DNA of 64,000 nt from Platerodrilus igneus (GCA_036346225.1 JARFIW010001480.1:12493001-12557000); one strand, 5' to 3'. Shown: positions 11,450-25,192, counted from the stretch's first letter. Notes: generated by a model from the letters alone, not told the origin. A program made the numbers and translations.

Positions 11450-13321
11450 ACCAAAAATAAAAATATCCAAAAAAGATTTGAGAAAAAGTCAAAGGAAATA
11501 CTAAAAGAAATCCGAAAAATTCCAATACTGACGAAGCAGAAACAGAATTAACATTAAATCCAGCTTAGATATTACGGCCAGAGATATTTTGGGGTATAAA
11601 CAACAAGAAAATAAGAAACTATGGAAACAAAGGATATTCTAAATTTAATAGAAAATGGCGAAAATACAAAAACAGACCAGTCAAAGCAGGAAAACAGTGA
11701 TACAAAACCATAAAATAGGAAACTATACCGAAATGTAGAAAAGTTAAAGGACAATGGATTAATGAAAAGTGTAAAGATTCACAAACTAAGATGGAAATAG
11801 GAAAGACAGACAAAGCATATATTCTAGTTATAATGAACTTTGGGGATATAAAACCGTGTAGCAAAAATATAAGAGACGCAGTAGGAACCGTCATTATAGA
11901 AAATGTAGAGAAAGCGATTAGATGACAAGAATAGCTAAAGGAATTTATATACAGGGGAGGAACTAGCAGCATTAAAACAGGAATCAGACATTGAAAAGGA
12001 TGACTTGGGATATTCCATACTGAGAGATAAGTTTGAATGGGCATTAAAGGGTCTGAAAAATGGTAAGGCACCGGGTACAGATATGTTGCAAGCAGAAACT
12101 CTAAAAGCCGCTGAACAAGCAGTAACAAAACGTCTCTTCCAACTTGTAAGTTACATGTAGGAGACAGCCAATATACCCAAAGATTTCACAAGTAACACCA
12201 TAGTTACTATACCAAAAAAGAAAGGTGCAAATAGATGTGTAAATTTGCGAACAATATGTTAAACAACTCACGTGCCAAAACAATAACTAAAATTGTACAA
12301 AGACCGATGGAAAAACAAGTTGATAAAGTACCAGGAGAAAATTAATTTAGGTTTAGGCGAGACAGAGGAACACGGGAGATCATTTTAGCATTAAGAGTGT
12401 TAATGGAGACAACAATAGAAAGTGGAGAAAGCGTGTATATAGGGTTCATAGATTTGGAAAAACATTTGACAATGTAGAACGGGAGAAAATGTTCGAAATA
12501 CTCAAAAAGATTGGAGTGTGTTATAGGGATAGACGAATGGTACATAACTTATACAAAAAGCAAACAACGGTATAGAATTAGAGCCGGAATATAGAGAACT
12601 AAATATTAGAAAAGGGTGACAGAGGGATATACCCTATCCCAATTAATTTTTAACTTATATATCAAAGAGGCAATGAATGCTGTTAAATGCAGAAAGACAT
12701 TTGGAATTACTACGCAGGGCCCAACGATTAATATGCTTAGATTTTCAGATGATATAGCGGTATTAGTATCTACCAAGGAAGAGTTAGAAGATGCTCTTAA
12801 TGAAATAGAAACAGTTTTAACAGAGAAATGCGGTATGGAAATTAACAAAAATAAAACTAAAGTACTAGTATGTAAACGTGTGGTAAATAAGTCAAAAACT
12901 AGAATTCAAATAGGAAATGAGAACTTACAAAAGGTTAAAGATTTCTGTTAACTAGGAAGTCAAATAACACAAGATTGGAAGAGTACAAAAGATATAACGC
13001 AAAGATTAGCGCAAGGCCGTGCTATATTTAATAAGAAAACCAACTACTACTGTGTTGAATACAACAAACATAAAAACAACAAAAAGATTGCTAAAAACAT
13101 ATGTGTGGAGCACAGCACGGTACGACTGTGAAACGTGGACAGTGGTAGAAGCGAAGAGGAAAAAGGTGCCTTTGAAACGTCGTGCTACATACGTATGATG
13201 AAAATATAATGGGCAAAGTTACGAACAAAAAGGTTTTCGGAATGATAGGAGAAGAAAGAAATATGTGGAAAACAGTAAAAAATACGAAAGATAGGATGAT
13301 AGGGCACATGCTAAGACATAG
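11450..13321 (+). pseudogene. RTE reverse transcriptase of copy B, heavily mutated
   Basis: Fragments in several frames match copy A: an NGKAPGTDMLQ block (about 12060), DLEKHLTM-type remains near 12450, and a 111-residue frame at 12616-12951 with LSQLIFNLYIKEAMN and FSDDIAVLVS, where the catalytic box reads FSDD. Many stops and shifts lie between. It is more decayed than copy A and non-functional. The C-terminal coding remainder lies beyond the insertion at 14789-14970. Confidence 0.82.
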
Positions 13322-14788
13322 TGTTGCTACGTGCATCGATGTAGCATAAAAAAAGAACAAGGAAAGAAGAACGAAAATGACCGGGCTCAATCGGCGAGTA
13401 GGCGGGGTTGTACTAATACCAAAAATAGAGGCGGGCCTGAAAAATAAAATAAAAAAATGCACTCACTCATTCACAACTTACAACAAAACATACAAAAAAA
13501 AGAAATTTTTAATTAAAACAAAATATGTACATAGCGCAGTATTCCTCAAACCCCAACAAAAAAATTCAATAACCCCAATATACATATATCCGGCAGAACA
13601 ACCAAATTACTTCAAAAATGGCGAGCTGCAATGTTTAGGTCGCTACCTTTCTGAAATAACAATCAAAAAAAAGGAAGAAAAACACCAATTTAACCCTAAA
13701 AACAACAGCTCGTAATTCCCACAGTAAACCTAAAATTACATACTTAAAATCTTTAAATAATTATAGAGTACCAACCCATATCCCTTAATTAACCCAAAGT
13801 TACAAATTTAAAAAGACAGTTTGAAATCCCTCCCCGTAAACATACAATTAACCTATTCAATTGTCCCACAAAAGAAGAAAACCCAGTTCTTAATTAGTTA
13901 TAGAGTACCAACCCATAACCCTTAATTAAAAATAATCATTTTGCCACTACCACTCTGAGTCATTCAGCACAAAAAGCAATGCCTCCGTATGGTGGCCATA
14001 AATCCTAACATCGTTCAGTAATGTTCATAGAGATATATACAAACCAATGTGGTAACTGCCTGGAACCATGCCACCTGCCACCTGTGCACCTTCCTACAAC
14101 AAAAAGGGGCGGCAACTCATCAGACCGTCATGTCCAACGGCGAAGACACACAGTTGTGTCCTTCCATAACAAAAAAGGAGGTAATTCCACGGGTAGTTAG
14201 GTCCACCGAAGGAAGAAGTTACAATAATTACGAAAAAGATTAATTTATTTACGCGGAAAAGTGCAGGCTTATATAACCATCATTACTTACAACGCTGTAG
14301 GGCGTGCGCGAAATTATCATAAAGAAAAACGGAAACAACCAAGAATTCAACAGGTGTTTTCGTTGTGTAAATCGAAAAGAAAGTGAATATTCATTTCGTT
14401 TAACTAATGGCCAGAGCTCAATGTAATATTGTTATCAAGACGCGATTAAGAAGCTGGAAAACACTGTTTTATCGTATTGTGCGCGACCATAGTTCGACGA
14501 GTCTGTAAACCGGAACAACAGAGAAAACCATTATACGTTATCGGAATGTTTATCAAATAAAAGAATACCTAAAACAGGGTATTGACTTATTTAAGGTTTA
14601 TCATAAACTTGTCGTTTCCAAGCAAGTAGATTTGTTTTAAAAATTATTGTACAGCGGGCTTATTCTGAACGGGTAAAATATATAAGATGTTAATGAAGAA
14701 TTTTAAGAATAGAAGCGGAATTTATTTGAACGGGTAATGAATTAACAAGGGGAAAAGGGGTATTTAATTTGTCCTGAAAATAAACGTA
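13322..14788. mobile_element. LTR-like insertion inside RTE copy B
   Basis: This 1467-bp piece splits RTE copy B and is flanked by ATAG at 13318-13321 and 14789-14792. It starts TGTTGCTACGTGC and ends AAACGTA. Near its start it shares CCGGGCTCAATCGG followed by a G-rich GGCGGGGTTGTA block with the elements at 8184 and 59174, so it is a distant relative. Unlike those two it has no tRNA-Lys sequence at this end. It carries no recognisable coding sequence. Confidence 0.65.
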
Positions 14789-15284
14789 ATAGTGTGTAAT
14801 ATATTAGAAGCCGAGAAAGGACAAGCAGAGGTAGAGGTATACCTAGATTAGACTATTGCATACAGACAGTGAAAGATGTAGGCTGTTGGAATTTCAGGGA
14901 AATGTGTAGGTTAGCTCAGAATAGGAATCAATGGAGATACGCATCCAACCAGTCCCAAGATGAATAAATTAATGACGAGGCAAGTAACTGTACTACGTCC
15001 AGCCAGTTCTGGGACTGAAAACCTATTGATGATGATTATTTAGAAGATAGGTAAAGTCCGTGATTTGTAAAAGATCCAGCTACCCCAGTACTAGTATTAT
15101 TTGAAAAAAACATTTTATTTTGAAAAATTTCCTTAATTATGACCAAGTTTAAAATACCAAACCAAGGTTGTTTTAAGCGATATAACCGTCTTCCATTTAA
15201 AAACGACACCCTAAAGAGTTGTTGGGATAGACGGTTTGGCGCCTCTCGATTTTGACAGTAGGAAAAAATAAGTGTTAACATAAT

Positions 15285-15540
15285 GTAGAATTTTATTTAT
15301 TTTTTTATTTATTTCTTTATTCCTTTTTATTTTCTTTTCACATTTATCCATAAGAACCCACTCCCGCACCACTACAGTTAACCGACGCACCCTTATGTTG
15401 TTACGGAGTCTTCGCTTTTTCAGGGCAATTCTAAATTTATTTCATGTAACGCTTATTTTACCTGTAACATGTAGTACCAGCGCCAAAGGTAAAAAATTGT
15501 TTTAATAATAGTTAATCGTCGGAACTGTGTCTTAAAATAA
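15285..15540 (-). repeat. LTR-like segment at the 3' side of the BEL remnant
   Basis: The block from about 15285 to 15480 (T-rich, then CACCACTACAGTTAACCGAC, TTATGTTGTTACGGAGTC and TTTTACCTGTAACA) is repeated at 42605-42810. The block at about 15490-15540 resembles 17855-17890 upstream of the BEL gag. Lying just after the truncated pol on the minus strand, it is probably 3' LTR material. Exact LTR ends cannot be set. Confidence 0.5.
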
Positions 15541-17466
15541 TTGTACAGAGTTTTAGCGGAAGCGTTGAAAACAATTTGTAATTTCGTACTTACGCTTTCC
15601 GATTTCACAACGCAATGATGCGGGATGTAATAAGAAAAGTCCGAATGATACCCAATAATAACAGATTGCATATGTTGAGAATCAAGATATTCACGCATGA
15701 ACGAAACGTACTGTTTGCGAACACGAGATTGCTTACGTAGACGATTTTCTAAAGAAACAAATCGTTGTAAGGCAAGATCACGACTACCTGGAAAAAATGG
15801 TTCCTGATCTCTAAACGGCAGTGAAACGACACATCGACCTTATTCATTGCGGCGAAACGTATCGACAAAATGTTTTTCAACAAGAGTTTCTTCAGGCGTG
15901 AAAGGTTGAGCGGTGGGGACAGCTTCGACTTCACAGAACTTAGCGATAATATCTTCTAATGGGGAAGTAAAATCTGTCATACAAAACAAGCTAGTTATAT
16001 CAGCAGCGGGCGGGGGAGGTATGTTTCCCATTAAAACATATCTGAAAATGGTATTAATAGCAACAGGTTGATCGCAATCACCCTGGATGCGACCGTTTAA
16101 TAACACTTGGGGGAAAATATCCGCGCCAAGTAAGAAATCAATGGGCCAGATTGAGCAAAGAGCGGATCAGCTAGCTTGAGGTTAGCCAGATGATTGAAAT
16201 GTTGTAAAGAAATATTAGAAGTAGGTAAATTTTCACAAATTTTGGGAAGTACTACAGCTTGAAAATTAAAAATCGGTGAAGAAACACCTATTGGTTTGAG
16301 CGAAACGGCGACAGTGCCATGCTGAGCAGCAGAGCGCATGAAACCTAAACCACTAAGGTAAGAGAATGTGGAGTAGTACGAAAACCTAAACGTTTCACAC
16401 CACTTTTCGAAATTAAAGGAAGTCATGCTGCCCGAATCAAGTAAACCGCGAAATTGCTGGAAAGAACCAGAGCAATCAGCAATTTCCACTTGAACGCTGA
16501 AAAGTGAAACAACTGAAGGTTTAGCTAAAGAATTAAATAAAACGACATTCGAAGTAGACGAACTTGACGAAGTCGATGATTCCTCAGAGACACGAGGAAC
16601 GGAAGGCTTGAAGCGGTCTTGAATAGCGGGAATAGTGCGAGGTGATACCTTAGAGGCGGCGGTGTCCGGACTCAAGCGAGCCTGGTTACTACCAGCGAAA
16701 GCGGGTTTAGACGAAAAGCGATCGAAGTGCAATAACGAATGATGACGTTAATTGCATTGGCGGCATGAAAAAGTAGACTGGCATTTATTTAAAATGTGAG
16801 ATTTACGAAGGCAATTAATACAAAGATGTTGGTTTTTTGCAAAGTTGTAGCGATTTTGCGACGAGAGTTTAACGAAATCATTACAGCGATAAAGATTGTG
16901 ATCTTGGTTGCAAAGCGGACATTTATTAACACTAGATTTTGTCTGTATTAACTTGGAAACGGCGGATCAAGGTTTAGACGGGTTGCTGGAATGAATAACT
17001 TTGTGTAAATCAGTTTTATGATTTAACGACAAATTCGATAAAGATTTAGACTGTCAAATAAACGACTTTCCCCATCAAACGTAGGCAGCGACAGCGGAGG
17101 GAGTGATACTTTCGACTTTAAGTTATCTAGCAACGGGGACACCTCAGCGTAAGGCGAAGATTGGCTGATAAACAGCTTAAAATAGAGCGCTTTTATTTTA
17201 AAGTAGTTATTATCAAAACGTTTACGTACAACGTCTTCCAATTTAAATTTTTCATCACCGTCACCGGCGGAAGAAATTGCCCATACTATCCAATTATGAT
17301 GTGTAAAGAAATTTTCTTTAACGGTTTCCAAAGATTCATACTTAGCGCGAAATAAATCTAAAAAAGCGGTTTCAACTGTACATTTTTTAGCAATTTCAAA
17401 CATTTCCTCTAGAGAATTGATGGCGATGTTCCGTAGAAAAGAATTACGTTTTAACTTTTCTGCCAT
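15541..17466 (-). pseudogene. BEL/Pao gag-protease with truncated pol
   Basis: On the minus strand, ATG at 17466 starts MAEKLKRN and a gag-like frame to 17023 with LPPLSLPTFDGE, typical of BEL/Pao gag. The next part (about 16940-16750) encodes zinc-knuckle-like CPLCNQDHNLYRCNDF and a second Cys/His cluster. A 211-residue frame at 16732-16097 holds GLLDSGSMTSF, a retropepsin-type Asp-Ser-Gly active site. Then 16106-15840 (YVLMGNIPPPP) and 15698-15540 (YYIPHHCVVKSES, VFNASAK) reach the start of the RT-proximal region. Reverse transcriptase, RNase H and integrase are absent. Stops and shifts interrupt the frame. Confidence 0.82.
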
Positions 17467-17639
17467 AGTTAAATATAAATTGAATACAAACGCGGATGAG
17501 ATAAGAACAAAATATTGACAATTTATAAATAGCCTAGTGGCGATAACAAACACGAATGCCTATTGCACGGCAGATAAGAAATGCTCGTAAACAAATCAAC
17601 GATACAAAGTATTCTAATTAACTGTCAATGCTTTGACGA

Positions 17640-18010
17640 GCAGTATAATTAATTATCTGAGTTTGTTGTTTACTCAAAGTCTGGCGAGAAGCTTACCAAG
17701 TGTAAGATAATTGCGATAAATGTAAAATGATAATTTAACAAATAACGAATTAGAACTTATTGAGAACTATCGATCCACGCAGCAAAAATGAGAGAAACCA
17801 TCAGCAGTGTAACCGAGTGGCATCCTTGCGTCGAAAGCTAAAAAATTATTTATTAATAGTGAGTTGTCGGAACTTTGCCTAAAAAATGATTGTATTTATT
17901 AAAACTTACCGAGAATTATCGATTCATTCCGCAAAAATGCGAGAAATCATCGGCAGGATACTTTTCACCGAGTGCCGTGCTAGTTATAATATAAGTTGTT
18001 TATATAATAA
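17640..18010 (-). repeat. BEL leader/LTR-like region with an internal tandem duplication
   Basis: Upstream of the BEL gag on its strand. Two similar units, at about 17750 and 17905, contain GAGAACTATCGATC or GAGAATTATCGATT, then GCAAAAATGAGAGAAA or GCAAAAATGCGAGAAA and CATCGGCAG-like blocks. Related sequence occurs at 1236-1490 and partly at 15490-15540. I read it as 5' LTR or leader of the BEL remnant. Confidence 0.5.
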
Positions 18011-20239
18011 CGAATTGCTGCAATTTTTTATTTTAATTAGATTCAGAAATGGAACCGAATAGAACTAACGGGAACTAGCTAAAAGCAGTAATATTTATTG
18101 TCTTCTAGTTTAAACGGAAAAGTGCCGTGTTGGTTTTGCGAAGTTAGTACGATACTCATTTTCATTTTTTGGTATTAGAGTGCGAAACTCGTTTCATTTT
18201 CTACCAAAAACTCTAGAACTATGAAAAATCCGAGAAGGGGTTTCGGCAATTTAGAGCATGCGTTCTCGCTCTCGTAAGTCGTCGAACCTGAATGTTAAGA
18301 GTAAAGTAGAAATTTGTTATCGTTTCGTCTGTAATAGTAAGAATTGTAGTAAATATTTCTTATCATTGTATGTTCAATAGTGGTTTTCATTCTGGCTCCT
18401 ACTCTGTAATTTATAAAGCGACCTGTTCCTATTGAATGAATTACAAATTATACAAAAAGAAAACAGCTACTAAATAATGAAATTGCGAGTATAACATCGC
18501 AATTTTGTACAAAAGTCATTCTTTAATTTTAAACCGTTTATCTTCCTCTAGCACCAAGTTTAGGAACAGCCTTCGTACTCACCAATAAATTCTATGGTGG
18601 CATTTGACATAAAAATATAGTGTTTGAAAAAACTTATCGTCAGGGTTCAAAACCATTGGAAACTTAAACGCAGAGGCAGAACTAGATGGGAAAATTTTAG
18701 AACCTTCTTAGAAGAAGTTTTCCACTTAATATTGTTTTAGTTTGGTGTACTCCTTCACACCACTAAATAAGATAAGATCTTAAAATTATTTTGTTTTCGT
18801 TAGCTGGAATTACAGGTCTGTAATGAATGAAAACTTGTTAGTATTTGCAAACCCTGGAAAATTAAACTTTTAGATTTGTACATTCATACAAAATGTTACG
18901 ACCTTTTTCAAATTTATTCCGAAAAGAGCGAGGATATTACGCAGCGTTAGGAACTACTTACAGTGTGCTTATGACGTATCAACATTGATCCAGAGGAAGT
19001 TCTATTTTCTATTATTATTAATATACGAGCTCCAATGTGTACGTAAATTACGGTGCTATCTAGAAGCAAAGCCGGCTTCATAAAGCAGTCATTACGAAGC
19101 TTCTATACCTCTTATACTATTCACTTGCCTGCTATCTCGTCTCTCTTTATTATGAACATACATCAAGGTTCTAGATCTAAATTTCACAATGTTTGCTGAA
19201 ATTCTTCGTCCTAAATTTCAAAACATTAATTACGCTGAACATAACTTTAACAGAAGAGTACATAAAGCTTTTGTTAACAAGACTGCAATATTACGCTAAT
19301 CGGGAGAGCTTAATTTTTTATGAAAATTCCCGTTCAACTTATTTTAGTTGTTTTCATACAAGATTATCCGTCGTTCGAGAAAATTAAACAGAGTTTAAAG
19401 CTCATAAGATAAAATGTATAATTAAAAGGAATATTGTCGATAAAATAAGCTACACCAGATATCTGACAATACTCTTACCTAACGCAATCTCACTTAGTGT
19501 ATCTTAATAGTGTGCAACGGTAGAAGTGCTGCTGTGTAGAAATTCAATGTGAATTCACATAACAATTGTATATTGTATATTAATTAGAACAAGAAGACAG
19601 GTTAGACTGCATACAGCTTTGCAGCTGCCACTTCCATAACGACAGAAGCGATACAGCCTGGAAGGACAGCTTCTCACAGATCTACCCTGGTATCTGCAAC
19701 TTTTGCTTACCGACAATCCGTATACGTGTGTATTATTTTAGGTAAAAGATCAGAGAGTCTTTTGTTATTCGTCGCTCTACTCCTACCTCATTTGCCTATC
19801 ATTTAATAAAACAGAGTCGTGTAGTATTAATGTACATAGAATATTTGTAACGTTCCTTAAGAAATATTACAATTACGGTTCAAATCAACCACTTCTAATT
19901 TGTTTAATTCTTAAAACTAGCTTGTTTTTTTTTTGAGAAGAATCTCTTGATTAACCAAAGCATTATTTAACTTAGAAAATCTTTTGTTCTTAAATAAGTT
20001 ATACTAAAGCAGTTGGTCTAGGTTCAAGGATATATTTTAACTATGAAGTTGATTACATACAAAAAATTAATACATTATTTATAATTTTCGGAATTAGTAC
20101 TATTCTAATCAATTACTTTGCAGATTTAGTATCTGCTATTGGCACTGATTGCATAGTGCCATGCATTTAAATAATTTACACAAATCCTACTCCTATTTAT
20201 TGCTGATGTAAACATAATTTTTATATGGCGTATCAATCA
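18011..20239. other. Non-coding interval, nothing recognised
   Basis: AT-rich sequence without supported genes. A short imperfect inverted pair (TTTTTTGGTATTAGAG and CTACCAAAAACTCTAG) lies near 18164-18215. Small open frames are isolated and carry no conserved block. Confidence 0.4.
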
Positions 20240-20241
20240 TA

Positions 20242-22892
20242 TAGTCTTTGCAATTTCTAAATAGACCTGCGTCATTACCGTTTGTGACGTCAAATTGTAG
20301 CGACGATGCCGCTACCAATATCCTATTGCCACATGACTATATTAGCGCCATCGGTAGAATACAGAGATTGAAAATGTTTAATAGCAGATGATGAATGTGA
20401 TTTGTTAGTTTTAAAAAGTACTTTTAGGATAAATTTTATCGACAATATTACAGGTTAAAGTCATTAATTAACAATATATTTTATTTACTTCTATATTTTT
20501 ACCACTGAGCATGTTTTAAATATAGTTGCGTATTTCTAATGCTCATAATTTTATGGCCATTAGTATATTATACCAGAGGCGCAATAATAACCACAGTTAT
20601 TCAAGAGGTTATGTCATTGGAATTATAATTTAAACGTTTTGATTACACAAATCGAAAAAGAAAAGAAACAGAAATTACAATTCCATTTGTAAGTAAAATT
20701 CTCATTAACTTTGAATAATTAAGATATGTCACTTTAAAATAATCTTTTAGATTTCCCTGAAACCATCTACAAAGACTAAAGTTATGTTATGTACAATGCA
20801 AACGAAGGATTTAACACTTTCAAATCACCCTAAAATTTGTGATCATTTTACTTGTTTATTAGTATGCAACTAGATTGAATACGGCATGTTTTGAAAGCAT
20901 TTCCAACAACTAAAACAATACATACGGATAAAGACTTTAAATGAACCAACTTTGAATTCTGTTGTTGAAATATGCCATTATTCAAGAAAAGAATAACTGT
21001 TACAGGATTATTACTGTTCCCAGTAAAAATCCAAAATTGCAAGTTATCTCCAGTCGGTGTCGTAAGCTAAAAATGAAAACTTTATAACCAAAAGGTTCAA
21101 CGACTAATCATTTCGATAGAATTCTTAAAGATATAAACAGTAGTTTGTTAAATATACAAAAGCATGAAGGGGCAAAAATCTTCCAAAAAATAGGCATTTA
21201 CTTTATTACTCTTCGAGGCCATATAATTGTTGCAGGTAATTGAGTAGTTTGAAACAAATAATTCAATATACAATTTACCATTTTTTGTAGATTGGTGTAA
21301 TATAAAGACTTTGACCTTACTTGTATTTAGCACCTCCAAAATTTAAGCTAGTGTAGTATTGGCCAGTTCATCACCAGTGTGTTTCTTACATCCATTAAAA
21401 TTGAACGCTGTAGAAGCTGTTAGGATGCCAAAAATCCAATATCCTGAAGATGAATTTGCAACCCATATTTTAAAAACAAGTCGCTCAAGAGTTTAACGAG
21501 TATTAAAAGCTTGTAATTGAACAATAAAATATATATGGTTGTACTTGTTTATTATACATAAAGTTTAAGATAGTTGTAATTAATAAAAGTACATCGTACA
21601 TCGCAAAAAATTTTCAATTGCATTGAATATGCAGTGATACGGAGGCAATCTTAACACCTTATGTCCATATTGTTCGGCCAGCAAATCCGCTTTAAAAATC
21701 TTTGGCGGTTTATACCTAAAATTTTTAATTAATACTGATATGTTATAAAGCACATAATTAAGACTTACATCGTCACAAGTTAAATAAGCTTTGCTTAAAA
21801 TAATTAGTTCCATAAGAAATTGCTTATTCAGTGTCGCTCTACAATGTTACTTTTTTTCTAGAAACTGTTAGATGTTTTATTTAACAAGTATAATAATACG
21901 TCATGTTGTCCAAAATTATTGCAAATAATTTTTCCAAATTCTTTAATAATTAATTTTCAAATTTTGCTCATTCACTTCTCTGTAGTAACTTAGGGTTTTT
22001 TTGTGGAAGACGAGAAAAATCAATTTCAGCCACATTTAGTAATTCATTTACATTTCGTGCATATAATGTACCTAAAAGACTAATTACATTATACTGTATT
22101 AAGGATAAGTAGATGACACCAACCTTTTTCGATCAATTTGTGTGCTCTAATTGTTCTTATTGCACGCTTTGCTAGATACGGCACCATTCTGAAAAAGCCA
22201 TGTTTTGTCTAAAAACACAAAAATGCTACAGATTCTCTTCTTTTATTTTCATATATGTTCCGGAATCGAATTCTATTTATTCATAATATTTAACAGTTTA
22301 ATTAAACCTATTCTTGGATTATCTTTCAGCCATTTAAATCCAAGACTGTATTTAGGGATCGTGCACTAACTTTAAAAAACTCCACATGTTTCAAATTCAA
22401 CCATCAAGTATCAACAGAAACGTGATAAATCGAAAATAATTACATGTTGCACTATAAATGTAACTGGAAAACAAATACTAGCGATTTTCACGCAGCCTAT
22501 AAAGGTGATCAAACTAGCAACAAGTAGCTTAGTTCTGGGTCTAAATGAATCTCGTTCATCGTCTTTGGTTATTAGAGTTCAGTTTAATACTAATATGAGT
22601 TGTGAATAGCACTGTTTGAGGCAAAACCAGCCAAATATCAATATATAAAAACGGAAAAATTTAAGAGGTCGTTGACACCAACAAAACAAGGAATGGAATA
22701 TAACCTAAAATTTAAACGTCAAAATTTAATATTTGGCTTTAAAATTATTGGCAACGTCGTAAATTGCTATTATTCAAACCAAAACTATAACATTAATATT
22801 GTAGGGTATTAGGTTGACAAACATCTACATAAATAGTTAGTACTTGTGTGACGTCACGGATGACGAGGTCTATTTAGAAATTGCAAAGACTA
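20242..22892 (-). mobile_element. IS630-like DNA transposon with terminal inverted repeats
   Basis: The left end TAGTCTTTGCAATTTCTAAA is repeated exactly in inverted form at the right end, and perfect pairing runs 26 bp through TAGACC. Weaker similarity continues through a GTGACGTCA block for about 50 bp. TA dinucleotides flank both ends (20240-20241 and 22893-22894), fitting the TA target of the IS630/Tc1 group. Inside, transposase remnants lie in order on the minus strand. Length is about 2.65 kb; the coding part is badly decayed. Confidence 0.8.
21580..22215 (-). pseudogene. IS630-type (DDE_3) transposase remnant
   Basis: On the minus strand near 22205 a short frame reads FLDKTWLFQNG, like the first catalytic Asp motif (LDETWV) of IS630-type transposases. 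Downstream, the frame at 21813-21580 holds KIFKADLLAEQYGHKVLRLP followed by PYHCIFNAIENF, matching the usual GHEVLRLPPYHC-NPIE block with the last acidic residue. The section between is full of stops. DNA-binding sequence expected further upstream was not clearly found. The inverted repeats at the element ends support the assignment. Confidence 0.75.
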
Positions 22893-22894
22893 TA

Positions 22895-25192
22895 GTATTA
22901 TTATCTTGTAATGTGCAAGAAAGAAATAAATAAAGTAGAGGGAATTTCATTTGCCCTGTTTAGTTTAATCCATGCTGGAGGTGAACAGGTTCATCAGTAC
23001 GAGATCTTTGAAAAACGTCATGTTAACAGCACTTCGGTTTAGTCCTTTAAGTATACAAATTGTATAATCAACGTCAATGAAAAAATCCCCCAAGGCAAAG
23101 AACCTTGAACCTAGTGGTTGGATCATATTTAAGAGTATGCTTAATTTATTACTTGTAAGAAAAGCATTGATTCCGCTAGGATATCGATGTTTTTGTCTGA
23201 AAAATAAACAGCATGTTGAATGTATGAGCCGAACATTCTGATGGAGAAAAATTATTTTATTGAAACATAAATACCAGAAGCTAAACGAAACAGTGAAATG
23301 CCACTCTTCGAAATGCTAACTAGTTAACGGAGTTTCAAGTACTCTAACAACTGCTTAGTATGGGAAACTTTAATTCTTGAATATATAAAGTGGCTTTTAA
23401 TGTAGTGGGTTTTAAAAGTTTCAACTAGTGAATTCTTAAGCTATACTAAGAACTAAGGTAATAACTTTAAGTAGAAGTAATTTTGTTAACTCTTAGCTTT
23501 TCCAATCAGAACAGCATGCCTGTGTTGAGCAAACTAATTGTTATTAATATATATTTCAAACAATCTATTTTGAATTATAAATTAAAATTATGCCATAATG
23601 TACAAAAATGGTACTTATCTGCCTTAGATATATATTGCTGTAATTATAGAGTTAATTTAGGGGTAGGTTAAGTCATTGGAGTCATAGAATAAACAAGGGA
23701 AACTCCCAAGTGGCAGAAACATATAATTACAGATATTGGAAGAGTAAATGGGTTATTATGAATATCATTAGTTGCGAGCACACTGTGTGTAGCAGTACAA
23801 ACGATTAAAGCACATATCCAAGAGTAGCTACTAGCAATGAGTAGAATTTAAAAATGTAACGAAACGCATTAAAATTAAATCATTGAAAAACCTGCATGAA
23901 TTGGCTAGATAAACATTCAAAAAGTGTGTTAAGATATTATCGCAAACGCACGCAGAAATTGAGCGTTATTTGAAAAACGTACGTGATCTAAAAGAATCAC
24001 AGTTGTTTAAAAATCCAATTTATTAGGAAATAAACAAACACCAAATTTATTCGATTTAGATTAGAATAAGGCCAACAAACAATATTACGTGATCGATATG
24101 AACAAAAATTCCTGGGTTTTCTGAAGTAGATGTAAGGTATAACATTTAAATTACGTGACTTAGAGCACCGCGTCAAGCAATTAAAATACATACAATTGGT
24201 AAACTTTCCAAAATAACAAGTGATAATACGCTTGGCCTCGCCTAGCACATAAAGCCAACGAATCACAAACAAAATGGGGACGATCCTATAAATATCTTGA
24301 AAATTGACTATCGAGTTAGTATACTTTAAGACTGGGCAGTTACTATATTTGAAAGTGCTAAATATTTACGTGAATAATAAATTAAATTAACAGTGAAATT
24401 CTAGAGTGTATAATTGTGCAAAAAGTGCCGTACTTCTGAGATGGCTCGCAATTATCATCTCATTACCATCTCAATTACCCTCTGAACTACTATCTCAATT
24501 ACCATCTGAATAACATCCGGAAACCACCATTACAATCTTAAATTACAATCAAAATAATGTTACGATTCCTGTTAGAACTTTAAATAACGAGCCATTACGA
24601 TCAGCAATACAATTTTGGAGAATGCTGCCTGTTCAAGCAAATTGATGGTAATTGCGGAAATGAAAAACCTTTCATCGGAAAAAACGCACCAATAACGATT
24701 TGGATATCGACTTCAATCCTTAGGAGCACCTATGAAATCACTTCAGGTTAGAGATTTTTGATATGACTTATTTTTAAAACTGTTTTATCTCAAATATTTT
24801 GGATATAATTTATTTTTTAAACTGTTTATCTCAATAATAATTTAAAGTGTAAGAGCCGACAAATTGGGGTTTCTTGTGTAAATTTATGAAAAGCATAGAC
24901 ATTTTGAAACATTTCAATAGGTCTTTAAAGGTAATAAAAAAACTCGTTTAGCTGGCTTGATTTTCTAAAAATTTGACAAATGCATATGATTTTAAAAGGG
25001 AGACGATATTTAAAAGGGTTGTAAATATGCAATCATTATACTGTGTATTGTAGAAGTGCTTTATTCAATTGAATCAGCTAGTCGAGGCAAAAGAAAATTA
25101 TAAATTAACATTTCCACAAGTGCTTAAGTGGTATAATAGTATAACACAACATTTTATTGCACCCAATCGTAGGGGCTGAGCGAGTAACACAG

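Larger units (their letters stand above)
11430..15040 (+). mobile_element. RTE-type retrotransposon, copy B, interrupted
   Basis: RTE sequence homologous to copy A from its mid-polyprotein (the GGCACTTTGACTTTGAGAAA region) runs to 13321, then resumes at 14789 with AGTGTGTAATATATTAGAAG and continues to the C-terminal block and a TGATGATGATT tail near 15030. Between them is a later LTR-like insertion. The copy lacks the endonuclease and is 5'-truncated, as is usual for LINE insertions. Confidence 0.85.
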
